Source: Gallionellales bacterium GWA2_54_124 (GTDB lineage Bacteria; Pseudomonadota; Gammaproteobacteria; Burkholderiales; Gallionellaceae). Taken from it: a DNA stretch of 64,000 nt. Where the stretch lies: positions 1 through 64,000 of the forward strand of contig MGWO01000001.1 in assembly GCA_001801025.1 (NCBI GenBank). The letters run 5' to 3'. Positions within the stretch are counted from its first letter, which is position 1. Each line of letters opens with the position of its first letter. Below the pieces are notes generated by a model. It had not been told where the DNA came from. It worked only from the letters and a program-made list of their open reading frames with translations, and did not search any database. Positions 51,555 to 59,514 of this stretch are shown piece by piece. Made by a program: the position numbers and the translations under genes.

Positions 51555-52510
51555 TGGCGTTCTTGATGGCGGTGTTGTTAGGAGGGGGGATATATTACGT
51601 CTACAGTCCGATGACGCCGCCTGTGCTTCCGTATGAGTTCTCGCTCAATCAAGGGGGGAGTCTTACGACGGTCGCACGTCAATTTGAACAGGCCGGATTG
51701 CTGGATAGTCCGAAGTTGTTCGTTCTGTTTGCGAGGTTGCAGGGGCGCGCCGGAAAAATCAAGGCGGGCGTCTATCAGCTGGATCATGCCGTGTCCAAAA
51801 TGGAATTGCTGGACATGATCACGCAGGGCAATGTCAGTCTCGGACAAATCACCCTCATAGAGGGCTGGAATTTCAGGCAATTGCGCAGCGCGCTGGATGC
51901 GAATCCGCACATCAGGCATGACACGCAGGGGTTGTCAGACCGCGATATTTTGCAGCGTATCGGTGCTGCCGAGATGCATCCGGAAGGCCTGTTTTTTCCA
52001 GAAACCTATTCGGTTGCCGCCGGCAGCAGCGACATCGAATTGCTGAAAATGGCCTATAAATTGATGCAGCAGCGGCTCAATGAAGCCTGGCAGGCAAGGG
52101 CGCCGGGCTTGATGCTGGAGACGCCCTATCAGGCGCTGATTCTCGCTTCCATCGTCGAGAAGGAGACGGGGGTGGCCTCCGACCGGCCGATGATCGCCGG
52201 TGTGTTCACCAATAGACTGCGCATCCACATGATGCTGCAAACGGATCCTTCGGTGATCTACGGGCTGGGCGATGCGTTTGACGGTAATTTGAGAAAGCGA
52301 GATTTGACTAGCGATACGCCTTACAATACCTATACCCGCGCCGGTTTGCCGCCTACGCCTATCGCCTTGCCGGGTGCGGGGGCGCTCAAGGCAGCGCTGC
52401 ATCCGGCTAAGACCGATGCTTTGTATTTCGTCGCGCGCGGCGATGGCAGTTCGAAATTCTCCAGTAATCTGTCCGAACATAACCGGGCGGTGTATCAGTA
52501 TCAGAAATAG
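51542..52510 (+). CDS. mltG: Endolytic transglycosylase
   Basis: EGWNFRQLRSAL ... HPEGLFFPETYSV ... ASIVEKETGVASDRPMIAGVFTNRL ... TYTRAGLPPTPI. Confidence 0.95.
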   Translation: MAKLMAFLMAVLLGGGIYYVYSPMTPPVLPYEFSLNQGGSLTTVARQFEQAGLLDSPKLFVLFARLQGRAGKIKAGVYQLDHAVSKMELLDMITQGNVSLGQITLIEGWNFRQLRSALDANPHIRHDTQGLSDRDILQRIGAAEMHPEGLFFPETYSVAAGSSDIELLKMAYKLMQQRLNEAWQARAPGLMLETPYQALILASIVEKETGVASDRPMIAGVFTNRLRIHMMLQTDPSVIYGLGDAFDGNLRKRDLTSDTPYNTYTRAGLPPTPIALPGAGALKAALHPAKTDALYFVARGDGSSKFSSNLSEHNRAVYQYQK

Positions 52511-52571
52511 CAAGTGTCACTGGAGATTTTTCTGTTTTTGATGCGCTATCAACCACGATCAGATCGAAATT

Positions 52572-53168
52572 ATGGCTAAATTTATTACATTTGAAGGTGT
52601 GGACGGCGCCGGTAAGAGTACCCATCTGGCCTGGTTTTCTGCAACGTTACGGCAGCGTGGCTTTGATGTTGTCGTGACTCGTGAGCCGGGTGGGACGCCG
52701 CTTGGCGAGCAGTTGCGCGAGATGTTGCTCAATCAGCCGATGAGCATCGGCACGGAAGCGATGCTGATGTTTGCCGCGCGGGTAGAACACGTCGAACAGA
52801 TCATCAAGCCTGCCTTGCTTGCCGGTAAATGGGTGATTTCGGATCGTTTTTCGGATGCGAGTTTCGCCTATCAGGGCGGCGGGCGCGGCATGGACTGGGA
52901 TAAGCTCAGGCAGCTGGAGGAGTGGGTGGATTTAAAGCCTGATTTGACGCTGTTTTTCGATGTGCCTGTGGACGTTGCACGAGCGCGGCTGTCGAACAAT
53001 ATTTCACTCGATCGTTTTGAGCAGGAGCAGGGCGCATTTTTCGAGCGGGTGCGCGCAGGGTATCACCGGCGCGTGGCAGAAAATCCGCCGCGCTATGCGG
53101 TGATCGATGCTGCGCAATCGATAGCACTTGTGCAGCAGCAGTTGCATTCAATTATTGCAACGATCTGA
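52572..53168 (+). CDS. tmk: Thymidylate kinase
   Basis: [18 protein letters not shown] ... [18 protein letters not shown] ... [17 protein letters not shown]. Confidence 0.97.
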   Translation: MAKFITFEGVDGAGKSTHLAWFSATLRQRGFDVVVTREPGGTPLGEQLREMLLNQPMSIGTEAMLMFAARVEHVEQIIKPALLAGKWVISDRFSDASFAYQGGGRGMDWDKLRQLEEWVDLKPDLTLFFDVPVDVARARLSNNISLDRFEQEQGAFFERVRAGYHRRVAENPPRYAVIDAAQSIALVQQQLHSIIATI

Positions 53169-53170
53169 AT

Positions 53171-54166
53171 ATGACCGATTTATACCCCTGGCAAAAAGAC
53201 GACTGGATGCGTTTGCAGGCTTTGCGCGAACGCGCCTCGCAAGGGTTGCTGTTTCAAGGCATGAAGGGGATAGGCAAGCTCGATCTAGCGATCAGTTATG
53301 CCCGTTCTTTGCTGTGCCAGCATCCGTCTGGCAACGGTTCTTCATGCGGCGTGTGTCCTTCGTGCCACTGGTTTCTTCAGGGTTCACACCCCGATTTTCG
53401 CATGGTGCAGCCGGAATCCGAAACTGAGGAAGTGGAAGCCGGTAAGAAGCCCAGCCGGCAGATTTCAGTCGATCAGATTCGTGGGTTGTCCGATTTTATG
53501 GGTATGACCGCGCATCAGTGCGGGCGGCGCGTGGTGATTATTCATCCGGCGGAAGCGATGAATATTAACGCCGCCAATGCGTTGCTGAAAAATCTGGAAG
53601 AGCCGCCGCCGGGGTTGCTGTTTATTCTGGTGACACACAAGCCGCAAGGATTACTGCCTACGCTATTAAGTCGTTGCCTGACCTTTGGTGTAGCGGCGCC
53701 TGATGCCGCGACGGCAACGGGCTGGCTGGCAGGTCAGGGAGTGAAAAATCCTTCTGGGGTGTTGGCCTATGCAGGTTTCTCGCCTCTGCAGGCGAAGCTG
53801 GCCGCGACCGAGGGCGGCATGGATGTCCGTGAGAAACTGTTGCGCGCGTTGCGGCAGCCGGGTGCAATGGACGTGTTTGCGATGGCAGATACCTTACAGA
53901 AGACGGAGCAGGTGCTGGTGGTACAGTGGTTGCAGCAGTGGTGTTACGATTTGATTGCTCAGAAAATGGCTGGCTCATTGCGTTACCATCCGTCGGAACA
54001 GGCGGCCATTTCCGCCCTGGTGGCCAATCTGGATGTGATCAATCTGGCGCGTTTACAAAGCTATCTGCAAACGGCGAAGCGCGAATCGCAACATACCCTC
54101 AATCCGAAATTATTTTTTGAATCCATGCTGTTCACCTATTGTCAGCTTACCCGTCAATTATCCTAA
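53171..54166 (+). CDS. holB: DNA polymerase III delta' subunit
   Basis: GMKGIGKLDLAISYARSLLC...CGVCPSCHWF...NINAANALLKNLEEPPPGLLFILVTHKP. Confidence 0.94.
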   Translation: MTDLYPWQKDDWMRLQALRERASQGLLFQGMKGIGKLDLAISYARSLLCQHPSGNGSSCGVCPSCHWFLQGSHPDFRMVQPESETEEVEAGKKPSRQISVDQIRGLSDFMGMTAHQCGRRVVIIHPAEAMNINAANALLKNLEEPPPGLLFILVTHKPQGLLPTLLSRCLTFGVAAPDAATATGWLAGQGVKNPSGVLAYAGFSPLQAKLAATEGGMDVREKLLRALRQPGAMDVFAMADTLQKTEQVLVVQWLQQWCYDLIAQKMAGSLRYHPSEQAAISALVANLDVINLARLQSYLQTAKRESQHTLNPKLFFESMLFTYCQLTRQLS

Positions 54167-54173
54167 CAATCTT

Positions 54174-54938
54174 ATGTCATTCATAGACTCTCATTGCCAT
54201 ATCAATTTTCATGAGTTGGCAGAAAATATCGACGACGTGCTTGCCAAAATGCAACAAAACGAGGTTCTGGCGGCGCTGTGCGTTTCAGTCAATCTGCGCG
54301 ATTTTCCACAGGTGCTCGTGTTGGCATCGGAATATCAGCATATTTACGCATCGGTTGGCGTGCATCCGGATTACGAGGATGTCGAAGATCCGACGGTCGC
54401 GCGTCTGGTTGAGCTGGCGCAGCATCCTAAGGTCATTGCGATCGGCGAGACGGGGCTGGATTATTACCGGCTGACCGGCGATCTTGAGTGGCAGCGTGAA
54501 CGCTTTCGCAACCACATTCGCGCAGCGCAGCTTTGCAACAAGCCCTTGATTATTCATACCCGCAGTGCGGCAGAGGATACGCTGCGCCTGATGGCAGAAG
54601 AGGGAGCAGGGAGCGTCGGCGGTGTCATGCATTGCTTTACCGAAAATTGGGAGGTGGCGAAGGCTGTGCTCGATATGGGTTTTTATATCTCATTTTCCGG
54701 TATCGTGACGTTCAAAAATGCGCTGCAGATCAAGGAAGTTGCGCAGCGTGTGCCGCTCGACCGCATGTTGATTGAAACCGATTCGCCGTATCTGGCGCCG
54801 GTGCCGTTCAGGGGTAAGCTCAATCAGCCGGCCTACGTGAAACACGTGGCTGAAGAAATTGCGTTGCTGCGAGGTATCGGTGTGGCAGAGGTGGGGCGGC
54901 AAACTAGTGAAAATTTTGCACGCTTATTTAAATTGTAA
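54174..54938 (+). CDS. TatD family metal-dependent hydrolase
   Basis: FIDSHCHINF ... SVGVHPDYE ... IGETGLDYY ... IETDSPYLAPVPFRGK. Confidence 0.95.
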   Translation: MSFIDSHCHINFHELAENIDDVLAKMQQNEVLAALCVSVNLRDFPQVLVLASEYQHIYASVGVHPDYEDVEDPTVARLVELAQHPKVIAIGETGLDYYRLTGDLEWQRERFRNHIRAAQLCNKPLIIHTRSAAEDTLRLMAEEGAGSVGGVMHCFTENWEVAKAVLDMGFYISFSGIVTFKNALQIKEVAQRVPLDRMLIETDSPYLAPVPFRGKLNQPAYVKHVAEEIALLRGIGVAEVGRQTSENFARLFKL

Positions 54939-54997
54939 AAATACGCAGAATAAAGTTGACACGGTTTCAGAAAACATTATAATTCTGTCCTCGCAAT

Positions 54998-55073
54998 GCG
55001 GGAGTAGCTCAGTTGGTAGAGCGATACCTTGCCAAGGTATAGGTCGAGAGTTCGAGCCTCTTCTCCCGCTCCA
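54998..55073 (+). tRNA. tRNA-Gly(GCC)
   Basis: Complete cloverleaf; anticodon loop TTGCCAA; CCA encoded. Confidence 0.96.
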
Positions 55074-55116
55074 GTCGTTTTGGAGTTTGGTTTTTAAAGT
55101 TTTGCGATGCTTCACT

Positions 55117-55192
55117 GCGGGAATAGCTCAGTTGGTAGAGCGATACCTTGCCAAGGTATAGGTCGAGAGTTCGAGCCTCTTTTCCCGCTCCA
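55117..55192 (+). tRNA. tRNA-Gly(GCC), second copy
   Basis: Differs from first only at base pair 7:66 (G-C to A-T). Confidence 0.96.
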
Positions 55193-55197
55193 AATTC

Positions 55198-55222
55198 AAG
55201 GGAAAGCATCATGCTTTCCCTT
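55198..55222. repeat. 25-nt near-perfect palindrome between tRNA-Gly and tRNA-Cys
   Basis: AAGGGAAAGCATCATGCTTTCCCTT. Confidence 0.6.
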
Positions 55223-55251
55223 ATTTATTTCAGTTCAGGTTTTAGCTGTAG

Positions 55252-55325
55252 GGTGCGTTAGCAAATCGGTTATGCCCCGGATTGCAAATCCGGTTAGCCC
55301 AGTTCGACTCTGGGACGCACCTCCA
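55252..55325 (+). tRNA. tRNA-Cys(GCA)
   Basis: GGTGCGT/ACGCACC acceptor; anticodon loop ATTGCAAAT. Confidence 0.95.
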
Positions 55326-55332
55326 AACATCC

Positions 55333-55421
55333 GCCCGGGTGGTGAAATTGGTAGACACAACGGACTTAAAATCCGTCGCCTTGAAAAGGGCGTACCGGTT
55401 CGATTCCGGTTCTGGGCACCA
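55333..55421 (+). tRNA. tRNA-Leu(TAA)
   Basis: 89 nt with long variable arm; anticodon loop CTTAAAA; terminal CCA. Confidence 0.95.
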
Positions 55422-55827
55422 AAAATACTTATAAATACAGCAATTTACCCAGTTTTATCATTACCTGATATTACAGGGTATTACTCCAAATTTCTGCTGT
55501 GTTTTACATGTAACTGTGACAAGAGTGTGACAAATGTGACATGCAGGGCGCATTTCACCCCGCCATTCATCCGTCACAAACAACCGCCTACCAGATATTA
55601 CAAAAATAAATTTGCAATATTTTTTATTGTGTAGATAATAACTGACAGAAAGAGCAGGCAGTCAAATCTACTCCACAAAAGTATTTGTGTAGGATCGAGA
55701 GGTGGGGTCTCTCAGGTAGTATAAAGCCCATGATTTGATTAGAACGTCGGAAATGAGAAAACCCGGCAACCGAACAAGACGGTATCTTGTGACACACCAC
55801 CAGCCTAACGGCATTCTGCAAAAGTGA

Positions 55828-55854
55828 GTGTGTATCCAAAAAAAGGATACACAC
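55828..55854 (+). promoter_or_regulatory. Hairpin sequestering the RBS of the first element gene
   Basis: GTGTGTATCC-AAAAAAA-GGATACACAC, 10-bp perfect stem; the AAGGA SD lies in loop/3' arm and the ATG is 2 nt after. Confidence 0.6.
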
Positions 55855-55855
55855 C

Positions 55856-56185
55856 ATGCACTCTCAAAAAACAGTATTATCATTTTCAGAAGTATCTCAA
55901 TCTCTAGGATTTCCGACAGTCGCGGCTGCTTACGTCGCGCGCAAGCGCGGCATCTTTCCCGTCCGCGTCCGCCTGATCGGCTGCAAACTCGTTTGTTTTT
56001 TATCCGACCTTGAAGAGTATTTGATTACTGGGGAATCGCAGTCATCTTTGAGCGTTCGGGCAATCTGCAAACAAAAAACTCACGGTAAAAAAGGCCGACC
56101 GAGCAAATCTGAATCAATCGCAGCCCAAAAAATGGGCCTTACTGTCTCTCAAATGCGCGCATCGAAGCGCGTTGAGGGGGTGTGA
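55856..56185 (+). CDS. Hypothetical protein, possible DNA-binding regulator
   Basis: 109 aa, basic; LSFSEVSQSLGFPTVAAAYVARKRGIFPVRV resembles an HTH/excisionase-like start. Confidence 0.55.
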   Translation: MHSQKTVLSFSEVSQSLGFPTVAAAYVARKRGIFPVRVRLIGCKLVCFLSDLEEYLITGESQSSLSVRAICKQKTHGKKGRPSKSESIAAQKMGLTVSQMRASKRVEGV

Positions 56186-56186
56186 T

Positions 56187-56435
56187 ATGGATGATCACAT
56201 CAAAAGTTCGTGGGTGTCCGTTCTAGCACACATTAAAGCGACCGATAGCGCGCTGTCATGCGCCAGATTTGAGCGAGACCATGCGCACAAACATCTTGAT
56301 TGTCCGCGATGCAAATCTGCATGTACTCCATCTGTTTCAATTCGCAATCTAGATTCCGGAAAATATCATGTGGGCGCTTACTGTCCGTCGTGCGGTTCGT
56401 GGATTAAATGGCTGTCGAGAAGGAGTCAGTCATGA
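56187..56435 (+). CDS. Small zinc-ribbon protein
   Basis: CPRCKSAC ... YCPSCGSWIKW, two CxxC pairs; operonic. Confidence 0.6.
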   Translation: MDDHIKSSWVSVLAHIKATDSALSCARFERDHAHKHLDCPRCKSACTPSVSIRNLDSGKYHVGAYCPSCGSWIKWLSRRSQS

Positions 56436-56737
56436 AACTTAAAAAGAGGCTATTTAGAAACAAGTTTAACTGTCTTTGGCATTCCGGGCTTGGGTGTGGC
56501 GGCGAGACAGCTGATCAGCACGGGAACGACTGTGATTGTCAATTTTTGCTTGAGCGATTGTGCGCAGCAAATGTTGCGTCAGCGAATCTAGAATGCGGAT
56601 CGATAGTCCTTGAGGGGTGGTCTGAGGCCGTGGTTGGCGAATACAAGGCTCTGAGAGTTCTGGAAGGTCGTACCGCCGCAAATATATGGATAAGAGCTGA
56701 AATCGAAAGAAAGACGGGTGTGACATGGACAGCCTAG
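56432..56737 (+). CDS. Hypothetical protein, Cys-rich N-terminus
   Basis: ATGA overlap with preceding ORF; overlaps the next ORF by 13 bp. Confidence 0.55.
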   Translation: MKLKKRLFRNKFNCLWHSGLGCGGETADQHGNDCDCQFLLERLCAANVASANLECGSIVLEGWSEAVVGEYKALRVLEGRTAANIWIRAEIERKTGVTWTA

Positions 56738-58005
56738 AGTTTGAAGATGATTCGAAGAGCAGCCCGCAGCTTCGATTCGCAAAATGGCTTTCAGTTCAAG
56801 CAAACTACAAAACGAAAGACGGAGTGATATTTAAATACGTCGGTACGCACTGGCAGGCGCAAAACGTAGGCGATACTGAGCGCGTCGCGTTTAACTGGCT
56901 TGCCAAGCACGCTCCAGCCAAAGCGTCAGAAAAAACAGCGGTGAGCTGTGTTGCAAGCGCAGTTATGTATCTGTCGCCTATTCCTGCTATTGAACGTGAC
57001 CAAAAAATAGTAAAAATTCCCGTGCTGAACGGTACGTTGCACATCGAGACGGAAGGTACATCAATGCACGATTCATCTCCGGAAGACGGGTTGACTCACT
57101 GTGTGTCGTGCAGATATTTGCAAGACGCGCCGAGGGGTATGTTTATGGATTATCTTCGGTCGTCGTTGCCCGACGATGACGTTAAAAACTTTGTGCAGGA
57201 ATACGTCGGTTATACATTAATCAGCGACACGCGACACCAGTTCGCGTTGTGGCTTGTTGGCGACGGTGGTACAGGGAAAGGCACTTTTTGTGAAATGGTG
57301 GCAGCGCTGCATGGTAAATCGCGAGTTGCGAGCATGAAAATCGGGGTCGGGCAGTTGCAAGGATTCAACTTGTCTGCCTTACTGGGTGCGTCGCTAGTGT
57401 TGGTAGACGAAACTCCGCAACGAATCGACGAGCAGAGCATTAAGACTTTGATTAGTGGCGATCTGACCAGCGCAGACAGAAAGTATCGTGATGTTGTCAG
57501 TTTCAAGCCGACAGCCAAGTGGTTGATCTGTGGAAATGGAATGCCAAGCTTCTCCGATCAAACGAACGGCGTTTGGCGGAGGTTTGCGATTGTGCCATTT
57601 GATGTTAAGTCGAGAGCGGTTCCGCTGCTTGCTGAAAGCATCATTTTGAACGAGCTACCTGGGGTGCTAAATTGGGCTGTAGAGGGGCTTGAACGACTGC
57701 TCGCTCGCGGGCGTTTTGCTGAACTACCGGAGCAGATGAGAGTAAGAAAAGAACAAGCGAGAATCGAAAATGATTCGGTTGTTGCGTGGCGCGAAGATGT
57801 TTGTCCTGTTGTGGCCGAGCAGAGTGGGGGTGGAATGCCTAGATGTAAAATATACCAATCATACTCACTCTTCTGCCTGAGTAACGGGTTGAAAAGCGTG
57901 AGTAGTATAAAATTCTGGCAGCGACTGCAAACTGCGTACCCGGGATTGATCGAGTTTCGGAGGGGAACCGAGCGAACTCGTTGCGCGAATCTTCTTGTTC
58001 CATGA
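56725..58005 (+). CDS. D5/P4-type plasmid-phage DNA helicase
   Basis: FALWLVGDGGTGKGTFCEMVAALHG Walker A; LVLVDETPQ Walker B; WLICGNGMPSFSDQTNGVWRRFAIVPF. Confidence 0.88.
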   Translation: MDSLEFEDDSKSSPQLRFAKWLSVQANYKTKDGVIFKYVGTHWQAQNVGDTERVAFNWLAKHAPAKASEKTAVSCVASAVMYLSPIPAIERDQKIVKIPVLNGTLHIETEGTSMHDSSPEDGLTHCVSCRYLQDAPRGMFMDYLRSSLPDDDVKNFVQEYVGYTLISDTRHQFALWLVGDGGTGKGTFCEMVAALHGKSRVASMKIGVGQLQGFNLSALLGASLVLVDETPQRIDEQSIKTLISGDLTSADRKYRDVVSFKPTAKWLICGNGMPSFSDQTNGVWRRFAIVPFDVKSRAVPLLAESIILNELPGVLNWAVEGLERLLARGRFAELPEQMRVRKEQARIENDSVVAWREDVCPVVAEQSGGGMPRCKIYQSYSLFCLSNGLKSVSSIKFWQRLQTAYPGLIEFRRGTERTRCANLLVP

Positions 58006-58020
58006 CGAAGCTTAATTAAT

Positions 58021-58042
58021 GCCCTCGCAAGAGGGCTTTTTA
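58021..58042 (+). terminator. Rho-independent terminator after the helicase gene
   Basis: GCCCTC-GCAA-GAGGGC-TTTTTA. Confidence 0.85.
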
Positions 58043-58074
58043 ATTTATTGCGAACGCATTTGTGTACTTATAGC

Positions 58075-58285
58075 GACCGGACTTTTTTTTTGTAACTCTT
58101 TGATTATTTGTATGTGACCGGACGAACGGACTTTTTTAGCACAAACTTTATTCTATATTCTCTTCTTTTCTTTTTCTCACGCGTAATACATTTTTATTAA
58201 AAAAGTCCGGTCACTCCGGTCTAAATTATATAATTATATGTTTTATAAGCGTTTTATTTTAAAGTTTTCTGACGAAAATCCGGTC
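58075..58285. repeat. Five copies of GACCGGA/TCCGGTC heptamer in both orientations
   Basis: GACCGGA at 58075, 58116; TCCGGTC at 58206, 58215, 58279; the outer GACCGGACTTTTTT (58075-58088) and AAAAAAGTCCGGTC (58199-58212) form a 14-bp inverted repeat. Confidence 0.75.
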
Positions 58286-58351
58286 TAAAGCCGTTCTTTT
58301 GGTCACATCTTCGCACGCTACGCGTTGCTCGATAAACCACCCCATTCCGCT

Positions 58352-58435
58352 CACCCCCTGAGGGGGTGGCGTCCGACCCCTGACGGGTCGTCCCCGCAAC
58401 GGGGGAAGGCGGAGCCTCATTCGCGGCCCCGCCTT
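58352..58435. repeat. Array of four consecutive GC-rich hairpins
   Basis: CACCCCC-TGA-GGGGGTG; CGACCC-CTGAC-GGGTCG; CCCCG-CAA-CGGGG; AAGGCGG-a-GCC-N8-GGC-c-CCGCCTT, back-to-back within 84 bp. Confidence 0.75.
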
Positions 58436-58799
58436 GCCCCCATTTCCCCCATCCACCCTCCCTGTAGGCTTTTGTTCAAAACCATCGTGTAGATGTAGAT
58501 TATGTTGAATTATCGGATGGCGGCGCAGCCCCACACCCTAGACCAGGGGTTGAGGGGCGCGACAATGAGCGCACCCAAGGGTGGAGGGGATTATCTCCTC
58601 CCGCGTGCCGCGCAGGCAGACAAGCGAAGCGCGTCAGCATGGCAAGCGACAGCGCAGCCACGAGCGGCTTGCCGCTCAACAAAAAGCCGCGCAGCGACTT
58701 TTTCATTCCGTGCGATTTGATCTGGCTTCATCGCGACCGATTTTGGCCTCGATGACAAGCGGTCGTTTTTTCAGATAAACGGTAAAAAGTCGTTATTTT

Positions 58800-58857
58800 T
58801 TATGAGTTGCACAGTAACTCATAAATATTTTTTACGAAAGACACAGTAACTCATAAA
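58800..58857. promoter_or_regulatory. AACTCATAA palindrome plus 16-bp direct repeat upstream of mob genes
   Basis: TTATGAGTT-N7-AACTCATAA (58800-58824) and direct repeat CACAGTAACTCATAAA at 58810-58825 and 58842-58857. Confidence 0.6.
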
Positions 58858-59124
58858 AGTAGCCGCTTAGGTTTTACGAAACACATATACATTCGTAAAT
58901 TTATACAATGTAATCAAATAGTTGAATTTGACACTTCCATTCTAACACCTCAATATGCAATCCACCGGAAGGCAGGGAGCAAGGGCTAACCAGCGAAGCG
59001 AATCCTGCGGATTCTTCTTCTTGGTTACTCCCCCTCACGGGGTAGCTTGCTCTGCGAGGCTCCGTGCTTATGCACTGAAAATCAAAACCGCTTATCCGCT
59101 TATGCGCTTTATGGAGTTTTAGAA

Positions 59125-59514
59125 ATGAACAGGTACTCGAGTCGGGGACGAAATCAGCACAACAAAGTTGATGCGCAGAAACGCACAATCTGCGTCTCTG
59201 TACGTTTGTCGGCAGAAGAGGCCGACCTTTTGGACACCCGCCGCAAAACGATGCAGCGTGGCACATACCTGCGTTCATGCTTGTTGGACAAGTTACCGCC
59301 GATCATTCACCCGCTGAATATCAAAACAGCATCAGATTTAGGGCGCGCCATTGGCAATCTAGCTACTGTTGCCACCTCGATGCGTGCCGGGAAGTACATC
59401 GGCGACTCTGAAATTCTAACCCTCATCAAAGATTTGCGACTTCTTTTAGTGACTGGATCAGCTTCTCTGATTAGCTATTACCACTCAGATTCGAACGAAG
59501 AGGCGGAAGAATGA
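59125..59514 (+). CDS. MobC-like plasmid mobilization accessory protein
   Basis: 130 codons; TICVSVRLSAEEADLLDTRRKTMQRGTYLRSCLLDKLPP (RHH-like); overlaps relaxase start. Confidence 0.7.
   Translation: MNRYSSRGRNQHNKVDAQKRTICVSVRLSAEEADLLDTRRKTMQRGTYLRSCLLDKLPPIIHPLNIKTASDLGRAIGNLATVATSMRAGKYIGDSEILTLIKDLRLLLVTGSASLISYYHSDSNEEAEE

Noticed and set aside
55107-55634. 175-aa ORF across the tRNA cluster
   Set aside because: Translates tRNA genes; not plausible as a CDS.
58502-58720. 72-aa ORF in the helicase-mob spacer
   Set aside because: Lies in hairpin/repeat-rich non-coding DNA, biased composition, no similarity recognised.
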